Part shown: positions 33,505-41,861 of the stretch, in pieces
Position numbering within the stretch: the stretch's first letter is position 1
Layout of the letters: each line of letters begins with the position of its first letter
Source: Candidatus Chloroploca sp. Khr17
GTDB lineage: Bacteria; Chloroflexota; Chloroflexia; Chloroflexales; Chloroflexaceae
Direction of reading: 5' to 3'
DNA length: 64,000 bases
NCBI RefSeq assembly: GCF_004138165.1
Contig: NZ_RYFF01000002.1
Location: 186,001 to 250,000 of the forward strand
Notes under the pieces: model-generated
Database searches by the model: none
The model's input: only the letters and a program-made list of their open reading frames with translations
What the model was told of the DNA's origin: nothing
Program-made: the position numbers and the translations under genes

Positions 33505-34656
33505 TTATCCTTTGACGGATCCAGCGAGCAGACCGCGCACAAAGTAGCGTTGCAGCGAGAAGAAGACGATGAGCGGGATCAGCATCGAAATGAAGGCCCC
33601 TGCCGTGAGCACGTGCCAATCCTGGCCTCGTGAACCGACCATGTCGGCCAGACGCATCGTGAGCACCTGGACATTCGGCTGGCTACCGATAAAGACCAGG
33701 GCAATCAGGTAGTCATTCCAGACCCAGAGGAACTGGAAGATGGCGAATGAGGCGAGGGCGGGCACCGAAAGGGGCAGAATGAGACGCGTAAAGATCGTAA
33801 AATGTGAGGCCCCGTCAATGAAGGCTGACTCAAGGATATCGCGGGGCAACTGACTGATATAGTTATAGAGCAGGTAGGTTGCGAGCGGCAGCCCAAAGCC
33901 TGTGTGGGCCAACCAGACCGCCATATAGGTGCCATTGAGATCAAGGCTCACAAAATCGCGCAAAATCGGGATCAGCGCCACCTGGAGCGGTACGACCAGG
34001 AGGGCGACGACAATCGTAAAGAGCAGAAAACGGCCTGGAAAACGCATCCAGGCAAACCCATAGGCAGCGAAGGCGGCAATGAGGATTGGGATGACCGTTG
34101 CCGGAACAACGACCGCAATATTATTGATCAAGACACCCCAGAGATCTTCACCCGATTCAACGACTTCATTGCCATTTGCATCGACATACGTAAACTCACG
34201 CCCACCAGTCACGGCACGATAGTTATCCATCGTAAAGTTGGCATTCATTGTCCAACTCTGTTCCTGGATCGCCAGGGTTCGGGCGCGTCGATTTTCCCAG
34301 GTGACAAACTCCCCACCGGGAACGACCACCCCTGCATTGAGTTGTTCAGATGTATAGGTTCCTCCACCTAATTCGGCAGGCAAGGTAATCGGTGCCCGCA
34401 GATCGGTATCAGGAGGCAACTGCATCGTCGCAACCGTCTCGAAGGCCCGGTGGGGCAGAACTGTCCACCAGCCCGTTGTACGGATATCGTCACGGGGGCG
34501 GAACGAGGAGATGAATAACCCGACGGTTGGAATTGTCCAGAGCAAACAGATCAGGCCAAGGATGGTATTGACAATAATCTTGCCGATCAATTGCTGGCGC
34601 TTCTGGCTCACGGCGCGGCGTGAGACCGTGACAGGTTTTGCAGTAACAGCAGTCAT
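33505..34656 (-). CDS. Alpha-glucoside ABC transporter permease (AglG/MalG type)
   Basis: A 383-residue inner-membrane protein with six predicted helices. The EAA-type cytoplasmic loop is ESAFIDGASHFTIFTRLILP, which docks the ATPase. Between helix 1 and helix 2 there is a long extracytoplasmic loop of about 130 residues (from the PRDDIRTTG segment to LWGVLINNIAV), a feature of AglG-type rather than MalG-type permeases. The gene starts directly after the stop of the other permease gene. No ATPase gene is in the cluster, so a shared MsiK/UgpC-like ATPase elsewhere must energise it. Confidence 0.92.
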   Translation of the reverse strand: MTAVTAKPVTVSRRAVSQKRQQLIGKIIVNTILGLICLLWTIPTVGLFISSFRPRDDIRTTGWWTVLPHRAFETVATMQLPPDTDLRAPITLPAELGGGTYTSEQLNAGVVVPGGEFVTWENRRARTLAIQEQSWTMNANFTMDNYRAVTGGREFTYVDANGNEVVESGEDLWGVLINNIAVVVPATVIPILIAAFAAYGFAWMRFPGRFLLFTIVVALLVVPLQVALIPILRDFVSLDLNGTYMAVWLAHTGFGLPLATYLLYNYISQLPRDILESAFIDGASHFTIFTRLILPLSVPALASFAIFQFLWVWNDYLIALVFIGSQPNVQVLTMRLADMVGSRGQDWHVLTAGAFISMLIPLIVFFSLQRYFVRGLLAGSVKG

Positions 34657-35790
34657 TTAGAAGACCTCCTGCTTTCTGATCTGGCGCAGATTGTAGACCA
34701 TCACTGGAATGACCGCGATGAGCAAGACAATGGCAACAGCTGAGCCGTAGCCAAAATTACGGTTCGAGAAATACTGTCGATAAAACTCAACCGCAATCAC
34801 ATTGGTACCGTACTGTCCACCCGTCATCACGATGACAATATCAAAAATCTTGAGGGTGACAATCAGAATCGTCGTGGTCACCGTAACAATCGTACCCTGG
34901 ATCGCCGGGAGCATGATGCTCCAGAAGATCTGGATCTCGTTGGCCCCATCAACGCGTGCGGCTTCAAGTACATCGTCGGGGATACCCTTGATCGCCGCCG
35001 AGAAGATCACCATCGCGAACCCGGTCTGCATCCAGACAAGAATGATCACCAGGAAAAAGTTATTTTGAGGTTGTAAGAGCGTTGTCCAGGCTTGTGGTGG
35101 AAAGCCCATATCGGTGACAAGCGCGTTGAGCAAGCCGATCTGCGGTTGGCCAGGAGGTGAGTAGTAGTAAATAAAACGCCAGATCACGCCGGCACCGACA
35201 AATGAAATTGCCATGGGCATAAAGATCAGCGATTTGGCCAGGGTCTCGAAACTACTGCGATCGGCGAGTACCGCGATAATCAAGCCTGCGACCACACAAC
35301 CAGCGGTGCCAAAGATCATCCAGAAGAAGATATTGTTCCGAAAGGCCGTCTGCATTGAGCGTTCGGTAAAGACCGCAAGATAGTTGTCGATACCGACAAA
35401 GTTGGTTGAACTGGCGTCCAGGAAACTCAGATAGAAGGTACGGATGGTGGGAAAGAAGAGTGCCCACCCAAGAAACAGGACAGCCGGGCCAACAAAAACA
35501 TAGGGGAGCAAGGTTCGTCGCACATTGCCGGGCATCTGTTCGACGATCATGTTCAGTGTGTAAAAGGTACCGGCGGCGCCACCAACACCCCAGATGATGG
35601 CGATTGCTGCGGTCAGTAGTTTTGGCAGCGTGTCACCGCGCTGTGCATCGCGCAGAAAGACAAAGCCTCCCCAGATGAAGAGGACGAGCAGGGCGAACAG
35701 GACGAGCGCGATCACAAGCCGCCCAGGATTGAAATCCTCGCTGGACGGTGACGTGGCGCGTCCCGGTGTCATCTCAGTTGTACCTTGCAT
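34657..35790 (-). CDS. Alpha-glucoside ABC transporter permease (AglF/MalF type)
   Basis: A 377-residue membrane protein. The first two helices are LVIALVLFALLVLFIWGGFV and LLTAAIAIIWGVGGAAGTFY. The conserved loop EAARVDGANEIQIFWSIMLP marks the ATPase contact. Six further helices end with AVAIVLLIAVIPVMVYNLRQ. It is preceded by the substrate-binding protein gene after a 114-base gap that contains a 13-bp hairpin, and is followed immediately by the partner permease gene. Confidence 0.92.
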   Translation of the reverse strand: MQGTTEMTPGRATSPSSEDFNPGRLVIALVLFALLVLFIWGGFVFLRDAQRGDTLPKLLTAAIAIIWGVGGAAGTFYTLNMIVEQMPGNVRRTLLPYVFVGPAVLFLGWALFFPTIRTFYLSFLDASSTNFVGIDNYLAVFTERSMQTAFRNNIFFWMIFGTAGCVVAGLIIAVLADRSSFETLAKSLIFMPMAISFVGAGVIWRFIYYYSPPGQPQIGLLNALVTDMGFPPQAWTTLLQPQNNFFLVIILVWMQTGFAMVIFSAAIKGIPDDVLEAARVDGANEIQIFWSIMLPAIQGTIVTVTTTILIVTLKIFDIVIVMTGGQYGTNVIAVEFYRQYFSNRNFGYGSAVAIVLLIAVIPVMVYNLRQIRKQEVF

Positions 35791-35864
35791 GAGCGACGCT
35801 CCATTGCGTTACATGGGAAGGGCTGTCGCCCTCCAATCTCCTGCCGAGAGGCTGTGAACCTCAC

Positions 35865-35896
35865 CGTGGATGGCAGGGTGGTACCTGCCATCCACG
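35865..35896 (-). repeat. Intercistronic 13-bp hairpin between binding protein and permease genes
   Basis: CGTGGATGGCAGG (35865-35877) pairs with 35884-35896 around GTGGTA. It lies nine bases past the binding-protein stop codon. Placement matches the malE-malF palindromes of enteric bacteria, which stabilise the upstream mRNA and favour the binding protein. Confidence 0.7.
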
Positions 35897-35904
35897 CCAA
35901 CCTC

Positions 35905-37392
35905 TTAACGCGGCCAGGCCGCGTCGATTTCGCGCATGGCGGTGTCGAGATCAACGGTGCCAGCAACGAAGTCGGTCATGCCGGTCCAGAACGAGCCAGC
36001 CCCAACCTGACCAGGCATCAGGTCAGAGGCATCGAAGCGCAGGCTGGTCGCGTTGAGGATGATTTCACCCACACCACGCTCGATGTCGTTGGCGTACCAG
36101 CTCAGGTCTGAGTCATTGTGGGGCGAAATTGCGCCACCGCTCTGGAGCCAGTTCTGCAGCGAGGCCCCACTCGAGAAGTAGGACATCACAGCGCGAACTT
36201 CGGGGCGGTCGGTGAACATCGCCATCAGGTCACCAGCTACCAGCACTGGCTCGCCATAGGCTGGGTCAATGCCGGGCAGGTAGAAGAAGTCGAAGTCAAC
36301 GCCAGCCTCAGCCGTGCTCGGGAAGAAACTGGTGATGAAGTTGCCCTGCTTGTGCAGCCAGCATCCCGGAGGATTCTGGAACATGGGCAGCGGGGCATCA
36401 CCGAAGCCGGTGGTGACAATCGAAGCGCGGCCACCATAGACATACTCGTCGTTGAACCAGATCTCGCCCATCTTCTCGGCGGCAGCCTTGACCTCAGGCG
36501 AATCAAAGAGCAGATCACCACTAACCCAACGATCATAGTTTTCCAGCGAGGTGGTGCGGAGCATGATCTCTTCCATCCAGTCGGTGGCGGGCCAGCCGGT
36601 TGCTGTCCCCGACTCAATGCCAACACACCAGGCCGGATCGCCATCAGCCGCGATCTCGTCGGTCAGCGCCAGCAACTCGTCCCACGTCGTTGGAACCGTG
36701 TACCCGGCAGCCTCAAATTGGGCTTTTGGATACCAGACTAGGCTCTTGCCATTCACACGCTGCCAGATTCCAGCGGTAATCGGCCCGCTGGGGCTCTCCA
36801 TGGTTGCCATATCAAGCCAGCTCTGGTTGTAGTTCTGGCTCAACCAGTCAGCACTGACAAACTGACCAACGTCAATGACCTTGCCGTCACGCACAAAGTT
36901 GGCGAGCAAGCCGGGCTGCGGGAAGTCGGCGATGTCAGGTGGGTTGCCACCGTCAACGCGGATCGAGATGCTGGTCTCGAACTCTTTCGAGCCTTCGTAC
37001 TGAATATCAATCCCGGTCAGTTCCTCAAACTCGCTAATCGCATTGTTGAAGTTGACTGCGTCCTGATCGGTGAAGGGGCCGGTCATGGTGACCGATGTTC
37101 CACTGTATTCACCAGCAAATGCAGCAGCGAGTTCTTCGCTGATGCCAGCGGCGCGCTCGGCGAGCGCGGCGGTCGCCGATTCACTCGTAGCGGGCGCTTC
37201 AGTTGCGGCGGGCGCTTCAGTTGCGGCGGGCGCAGCCGTGGCCGCTTCAGTTGGCGCTGGTTGCGCTACTTCTTCGGTCGGAGCGGGTTCGGCCGGTGGG
37301 ACAGTTGGCGTAACAGCCTGTCCACCGCCACAGGCGGCGATCATTGCCGTGAACAGTGCGATGAGCACAAAAAGCGAGAATTTGCGAAGCAT
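35905..37392 (-). CDS. Alpha-glucoside/maltodextrin ABC transporter substrate-binding lipoprotein
   Basis: A 495-residue family-1 extracellular solute-binding protein. The signal peptide ends in the lipobox IAAC, with the lipid-bearing cysteine at residue 21. A Pro/Ala/Thr/Glu-rich linker (about 25-75) with APAATE repeats follows. The mature lobes include FTDQDAVNFNNAISEFEELTG and GNPPDIADFPQPGLLANFV. Sequence features resemble AglE. AAGGAAGG precedes the ATG. It is first in the transporter unit, under the control region following the lacI-type gene. Confidence 0.92.
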   Translation of the reverse strand: MLRKFSLFVLIALFTAMIAACGGGQAVTPTVPPAEPAPTEEVAQPAPTEAATAAPAATEAPAATEAPATSESATAALAERAAGISEELAAAFAGEYSGTSVTMTGPFTDQDAVNFNNAISEFEELTGIDIQYEGSKEFETSISIRVDGGNPPDIADFPQPGLLANFVRDGKVIDVGQFVSADWLSQNYNQSWLDMATMESPSGPITAGIWQRVNGKSLVWYPKAQFEAAGYTVPTTWDELLALTDEIAADGDPAWCVGIESGTATGWPATDWMEEIMLRTTSLENYDRWVSGDLLFDSPEVKAAAEKMGEIWFNDEYVYGGRASIVTTGFGDAPLPMFQNPPGCWLHKQGNFITSFFPSTAEAGVDFDFFYLPGIDPAYGEPVLVAGDLMAMFTDRPEVRAVMSYFSSGASLQNWLQSGGAISPHNDSDLSWYANDIERGVGEIILNATSLRFDASDLMPGQVGAGSFWTGMTDFVAGTVDLDTAMREIDAAWPR

Positions 37393-37570
37393 AGATTCCT
37401 TCCTTCATTGGTACGGATGGCCCACATTGCCATGACAGAGCATGCGTGATCGGTGCATCTGGTGATCGAAACCACCTCCTTTCTGAAACATTGCACATCG
37501 TGTGCGTCGCTTGTTCATCGTTTGTCCATTACTCAGGGTGAGCTATAGCACTCCTATCTGGGTTATCAAC

Positions 37571-37608
37571 AGGAGTGCCGGTTTTAGCCGGCTAAAGCCG
37601 GTACTCCT
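37571..37608. terminator. 19-bp hairpin between the lacI-type gene and the transporter
   Basis: The 38 bases fold on themselves around the centre AGCCGGCT, with two G-T pairs and otherwise full pairing. It follows the regulator gene on the minus strand, so it probably ends that transcript. The rest of the 298-base gap holds a strong AGGAGG sequence near 37474 but no confident promoter. Confidence 0.65.
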
Positions 37609-37690
37609 CAGTTACACATCGTCAAGGAGGGCTATATGTCTGGCTTGCTAATGCATCATACGAACAGCATTTCGTTGTTGCACGACGTCT

Positions 37691-38704
37691 TCATCTGGCG
37701 ATGCGTCGTGTGGTACCACGGGCAATTAATTCAATGGGCAGATACTCGCGTTCAAGCTTGGCCGACGGGTTCGCCATCCGTTTCAGCAATAACTCGACGC
37801 CGCGCTCGCCACTTTCGAAGAGCAACTGACGAATTGTCGTCAACCCCAGATACTCGGCTACATCAATGTCATCAAAGCCGATGACGGAAAGCTGGTCAGG
37901 TACCGCAAGATCGAGATCCCGCGCTGCTTCGAGCACCCCCATAGCCTGGGTATCACTGGCAGCAAAAAGAGCAGTGGGTGGTTCAGAGAGTTCCAGCAAG
38001 TCACGGGCAAGCACGCGCGCCTCGTAGCGTCCGTGCAGGCCGTGGCGTTGATAGTCGTCACGAGGTGGAATCCCTGCCGATACCAAGGCTTGCTGATAGC
38101 CCTCCAGCCGATGACGGCTACTGGTAAAGTTAAAACTCATTGCATCAGCAATCAGATCACCGATAAAACCAATGCGTCGATGGCCCAGGGCAATCAGGTA
38201 CTCGGTAGCCAGCGTTCCCCCCGCCACATCATCAATGGTTACCCCTGGCAAACTATCGGCATAGGCGTCGATCAAGACTACTGGGAGGCCCGTTTCTTGG
38301 AGGGCAAGAACCTCTTCGGGTTGGGGGGCCAGCGAGATAATCAACAACCCATCGGCGCGTTGGCTGCGTGGTACATCACGTAGGCAGTTATCACGGCGCG
38401 CTGGCGTCTCGACATTGAACACAACCAGGGCGTAGCCACCGCTTGCCAGGGCTGCCTCGATGCCACGTAAACGCTCGACCACCGAAGGGCGTGTAAAAAA
38501 TGGAGCAATGGTCGCAACCGTCAGGGTTTTGCCAAGTGCGAAGCTACGCGCAATCTGGCTGGGGTTATAGCGCAGTTCAGCAATGACATCAAGCACACGC
38601 TGGCGGGTTGCATGGCTTACGAGTGGGCTATTGTTGATCACCCGTGAAACCGTACCAAGCCCAACCCCAGCAACGCGTGCAACATCGCGAATAGTGGCAG
38701 CCAT
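37691..38704 (-). CDS. LacI family transcriptional regulator of alpha-glucoside use
   Basis: A 337-residue regulator. The DNA-binding helix-turn-helix and hinge lie at residues 1-60 (TIRDVARVAGVGLGTVSRVI, then the hinge PSQIARSFALGKT). The effector domain resembles periplasmic sugar-binding proteins (DGLLIISLAPQPEEV, GHRRIGFIGD, FAASDTQAMGVLEAA, VIGFDDIDVAEYL). I chose the ATG at 38704 (MAATIRDVARVAG). The longer frame begins inside the promoter and operator. It lies upstream of the binding protein, permeases and malQ on the same strand, and is probably autoregulated through the palindrome at 38741-38768. Confidence 0.94.
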   Translation of the reverse strand: MAATIRDVARVAGVGLGTVSRVINNSPLVSHATRQRVLDVIAELRYNPSQIARSFALGKTLTVATIAPFFTRPSVVERLRGIEAALASGGYALVVFNVETPARRDNCLRDVPRSQRADGLLIISLAPQPEEVLALQETGLPVVLIDAYADSLPGVTIDDVAGGTLATEYLIALGHRRIGFIGDLIADAMSFNFTSSRHRLEGYQQALVSAGIPPRDDYQRHGLHGRYEARVLARDLLELSEPPTALFAASDTQAMGVLEAARDLDLAVPDQLSVIGFDDIDVAEYLGLTTIRQLLFESGERGVELLLKRMANPSAKLEREYLPIELIARGTTRRIAR

Positions 38705-38740
38705 GACACCCCCGGCCAATCGTGTCATCAATGACAGAAT

Positions 38741-38768
38741 GAACCAGTTCCATAATTGGAACTGGTTC
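38741..38768. promoter_or_regulatory. LacI-type operator upstream of the regulator gene
   Basis: GAACCAGTTCCA (38741-38752) and its exact complement (38757-38768) flank TAAT. It begins one base after the -10 hexamer, covering the transcription start, so binding would block the regulator's own transcription. No second copy is seen before the binding-protein gene. Confidence 0.7.
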
Positions 38769-38769
38769 C

Positions 38770-38797
38770 AGTATAACACGCTTCTTGTGGCTGTCAA
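38770..38797 (-). promoter_or_regulatory. Promoter of the LacI-type regulator gene
   Basis: On the minus strand TTGACA (38797-38792), 16 bases, TATACT (38775-38770), extended by TG (TGTTATACT). Confidence 0.75.
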
Positions 38798-38902
38798 GCG
38801 TTGTTACCGTGCTTGCTTGTGCTCGCGCGCAGGTTCATTTTGGGAAATATAGCGCAGACAATACAATGATCATTGAGATGATCAGGAGGCTTCGCACCAG
38901 AG

Positions 38903-40213
38903 CTACGCTGCGTCTTGAAGCTCCTTGCTGATCAAGACCTTGTCGATCCGCAAGCCATCCATGTCAACCACTTCGAAGCGCCATTCGTCCCACGTGACAT
39001 AATTGCCAGTCTTTGGCAACTGACCGAGCAGGGCGATCACAAGGCCCGCCAGTGTATCGTAGCGAAACGTCGCTTCGCCAGGCAGTTCTTCGACATCGAG
39101 CAAGGTCTTGACTTCATCAATCACCAGACCGCCATCAACCAGCCACGAGCCATCTTCACGGCGGACGATCGGTTCCTCCGAAGCTTCATCGAATTCATCA
39201 TCGATTTCACCAACGATCTCTTCGAGTACATCTTCGAGGGTTACGACGCCTTCAATGCCGCCCAGTTCACTCACAACGACAGCCATATGGCGGCGATTTT
39301 TGCGAAAGGTTGCGAGCAAGACCGTGGCCAGACTATTTTCGGAGACATAGAGCGGTGGGGCGATGACTTCACGTACCTGTGATGCTTCACCCTTTCGACG
39401 ATAGAGCATCAGCAGGTCACGGACATGCACGAGACCAACGACCTGATCAGGTGTTTCTTCATACACGGGAAAGCGTGAGTAGCCACTTTCCAGCAACTCA
39501 TCCAGGACGTCACCGAGCAACGCATCGGCCTCGACCATTTCGACATCGCGTCGCGGGGTCATAATATGGCGTACTTCGCAGTCACTAAACTTGAAGATGC
39601 TCTCGATAAAGAGTTGCTCTTGCAAGGCAACTTCACCATCCTCAGCGCCTTCACGCACCAACGCTTTGATATCTTCCTCGGTGACACGTTCTTCGGGGGC
39701 ATTGCGAAGTCCAAAAATCATGAGGATAATGCGTGCGATCAGGTTGATGCCACCCACGACAGGTGTACTGACCCGCGCAAAGAAAGTAATCGGGCGTGCC
39801 ATCAACAGCGCGTAGCGCTCGGTCTTGATCTCGGCGAGCCGCTGCGGGATCAACTCCCCAAAAATGAGCGTCAAGAGCAGCGCACTTGCGACGACAAGCC
39901 CAGTCGCTACCAACGGGATGGTTGTTTCATCAAGTGGTGACCAGGGGTAGACCAGGGGTAGCGCGAGGGTTGCGATCGTGGTGGCACTGAACGCACCGAT
40001 GAGGATCCCCACGGTTGCGATGCCCACCCGTACAGCCGGAAGAAACCGTTCGGGTTCATCTTGCAACTTCAAGACAAGGTTGGCTGCCTCATCGCCATCT
40101 TCGTCGAGTTCCTCAAGGCGAACCCGACTTGCCGAGAGAATCGCCCATTCTGCACCGACCAGGAGCCCGCGAGCAAGAATGAAACCAACTAGCAATGCGA
40201 CCTCAACGGTCAT
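38903..40213 (-). CDS. CNNM/CorC (hemolysin C) family membrane protein with CBS pair
   Basis: A 436-residue protein. The DUF21 (CNNM) transmembrane region covers about residues 1-190, with GLLVGAEWAILSASRVRLEE early on. A CBS pair follows (about 215-335; VRHIMTPRRDVEMVEADALL and VVVSELGGIEGVVTLEDVLE). The CorC_HlyC C-terminal domain (about 350-430) includes DGSWLVDGGLVIDEVKTLLD. Proteins of this family are linked to magnesium or cobalt efflux and sodium-dependent transport. The start ATG lies inside GC-rich sequence upstream of a palindrome. It is followed by nothing on the same strand until lacI. Confidence 0.9.
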   Translation of the reverse strand: MTVEVALLVGFILARGLLVGAEWAILSASRVRLEELDEDGDEAANLVLKLQDEPERFLPAVRVGIATVGILIGAFSATTIATLALPLVYPWSPLDETTIPLVATGLVVASALLLTLIFGELIPQRLAEIKTERYALLMARPITFFARVSTPVVGGINLIARIILMIFGLRNAPEERVTEEDIKALVREGAEDGEVALQEQLFIESIFKFSDCEVRHIMTPRRDVEMVEADALLGDVLDELLESGYSRFPVYEETPDQVVGLVHVRDLLMLYRRKGEASQVREVIAPPLYVSENSLATVLLATFRKNRRHMAVVVSELGGIEGVVTLEDVLEEIVGEIDDEFDEASEEPIVRREDGSWLVDGGLVIDEVKTLLDVEELPGEATFRYDTLAGLVIALLGQLPKTGNYVTWDEWRFEVVDMDGLRIDKVLISKELQDAA

Positions 40214-40236
40214 ACCACCTTGCCCTCCGGGGGAAC

Positions 40237-40264
40237 GTTTGGAGAGACACCTGTCTCTCCAAAC
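40237..40264. terminator. 13-bp palindrome between tpiA and the CorC-like gene
   Basis: GTTTGGAGAGACA (40237-40249) and its complement (40252-40264) are separated by CC. It follows tpiA on the minus strand and precedes the CorC-like gene. Confidence 0.65.
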
Positions 40265-40300
40265 ACAGTCGGGTACGGTTCACGCACCCGGTTCAGGGCG

Positions 40301-41053
40301 CTACTGATACTTCACAATTCGCAGAAAACTGCTGGCGGTCAAGGCAGCCCCACCAACGAGGGCTCCATCAATATCAGCCTGGGACATCAACACATCAATA
40401 TTATCAGGCTTGACGCTTCCGCCGTACTGAATCCGTACGCCACTGGCCGTTTCACCGCCAAATTGATCCGCGAGCATCGCCCGAATCGCAGCATGCATGG
40501 CCTGGGCATCCTCGGGGGTTGCGGTATCACCGGTGCCAATCGCCCAGACGGGCTCATAGGCGACGATGCATTTTGCCATTTCAGTTGGCGTGAGCCCCGC
40601 CAGGCTGCCCTGAATCTGACTCCCGACCACAGTTTCGGCTTGCCCGGCGTCACGTTCGGTTTTGGTCTCACCGACACACACAATGGGCGTCAACCCGGCG
40701 GTCAGTGCAGCGCGCAGTTTGCGACTCACACTCGCATCAGTTTCGCCAAAATACTGACGGCGCTCGCTGTGCCCCAGGATGACATACTGACACCCCACGT
40801 CAACCAGCATACCAGGTGCAATTTCGCCGGTGTAGGCTCCCTGCGTTTCATGATAGACATTTTGTGCGCCAAGGCCGAGGCGGGTACCCACCAGCAGCGG
40901 ACGCAGCGCATAGAGTGCCGTAAAGGGCGGACAGATCACCACCTCACGACCCTCTAGGCTACTTACCTCGGCCAGCAGAGCTTTGACCAGTTCTACGGCC
41001 TCGCCCACCGTCTTGAACATCTTCCAGTTACCAGCAATGATCGGAGTACGCAT
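40301..41053 (-). CDS. tpiA: Triose-phosphate isomerase
   Basis: A 250-residue TIM-barrel enzyme of glycolysis interconverting dihydroxyacetone phosphate and glyceraldehyde 3-phosphate. The catalytic lysine is in AGNWKMFKT, the histidine in [13 protein letters not shown], the glutamate in [20 protein letters not shown], and the phosphate loop is [11 protein letters not shown]. The ATG at 41053 ([12 protein letters not shown]) fits the family; the longer frame upstream has no TIM sequence. It lies 47 bases after the M50 protease gene. Confidence 0.97.
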   Translation of the reverse strand: MRTPIIAGNWKMFKTVGEAVELVKALLAEVSSLEGREVVICPPFTALYALRPLLVGTRLGLGAQNVYHETQGAYTGEIAPGMLVDVGCQYVILGHSERRQYFGETDASVSRKLRAALTAGLTPIVCVGETKTERDAGQAETVVGSQIQGSLAGLTPTEMAKCIVAYEPVWAIGTGDTATPEDAQAMHAAIRAMLADQFGGETASGVRIQYGGSVKPDNIDVLMSQADIDGALVGGAALTASSFLRIVKYQ

Positions 41054-41100
41054 ACCAATCCTTTGTCCACTTGCTGACGACAGCCCAGTGCTGTCGCTCG

Positions 41101-41733
41101 TTAGACCCGAATCCCGAAGGTTAAGAGCAGGGCTATCCCGACGGTTACTGCAAAGACGCGCCAATCCCAGGCGAGTACTTTGGCCCCATCAAAGGGGCCA
41201 GCAGGAATCATATTGAAGAGGCCGAGCCAGGCATTGATGCCATAGCCAATGCGAGCGAGATCGAGCAGGCGCACGCCAAAAATGGCATCACCTGGGGTAG
41301 CAACCATGCTCATCAGCAAAAAACCAACGGCAAGCACGAGGTTGGTCACCGGCCCGGCGAGGGCAATCAAACCGCCCTGTCGCGGGGTCAAATAGCCGCG
41401 ATGCCAGACAGCCCCCGGTGCTGCAATGAAAATGCCGAGAAAGGCCACGCCTATCGAGATCAAGAGCCATCCATTATGCGCCACAAAATGGGCCTGGGCC
41501 CCAAAATTGCGTGCCACCACGCGATGGGCGAGTTCGTGTAGCAAAAAGCCAATGCCACAGGTGAGGGCGGCAATTGTCAGGACATAAAAAAACTGACTAT
41601 TAAAAACCTGCCCCCGCATGATATAAATCGCAAAAGCCAGCGAGGTGCCAGCCCAAGCTTTGAGCAGTTCAAGGTTGTCATTGCGCCCGTGCATACTCAT
41701 CTCATCGGGCGGCCCGGCAAAAATATCACGCAC
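41101..41733 (-). CDS. M50 (site-2 protease) family membrane metallopeptidase
   Basis: A 210-residue polytopic protein. The zinc motif HELAH lies in a membrane helix (GIGFLLHELAHRVVARNFGA), and the second site is NMIPAGPFDGAKVLAWD, giving the third ligand. No PDZ domain is present, which is normal for the short rhomboid-neighbour-type S2P proteins. The ATG at 41733 (MRDIFAGPP) or 41700 (MSMHGRNDN) is possible. It precedes tpiA; no anti-sigma substrate gene is near. Confidence 0.9.
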   Translation of the reverse strand: MRDIFAGPPDEMSMHGRNDNLELLKAWAGTSLAFAIYIMRGQVFNSQFFYVLTIAALTCGIGFLLHELAHRVVARNFGAQAHFVAHNGWLLISIGVAFLGIFIAAPGAVWHRGYLTPRQGGLIALAGPVTNLVLAVGFLLMSMVATPGDAIFGVRLLDLARIGYGINAWLGLFNMIPAGPFDGAKVLAWDWRVFAVTVGIALLLTFGIRV

Positions 41734-41796
41734 ACATCACTCCTACATTGCTAAGAACGTGCTTGCATTGTAGCATATTGTGTGTAGGATGTGCTT

Positions 41797-41843
41797 CTTC
41801 CGACGCCAAAACGCCAGCATTGCTGGCGTTTTGGCGTCGGAAG
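41797..41843. terminator. 22-bp perfect hairpin after the TolB-like gene
   Basis: Arms 41797-41818 and 41822-41843 are exact complements around ATT. It follows the stop of the minus-strand TolB-like gene by 19 bases. There is no U tract. Confidence 0.75.
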
Positions 41844-41861
41844 GCAGAACGTCTCGTGAGG

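Noticed and set aside
37636-37884. 82-codon plus-strand frame with a good GGAGG, between the transporter and the LacI-type gene
   Set aside because: It is mostly antisense to the regulator gene and has no recognisable sequence; a tiny real peptide cannot be excluded.
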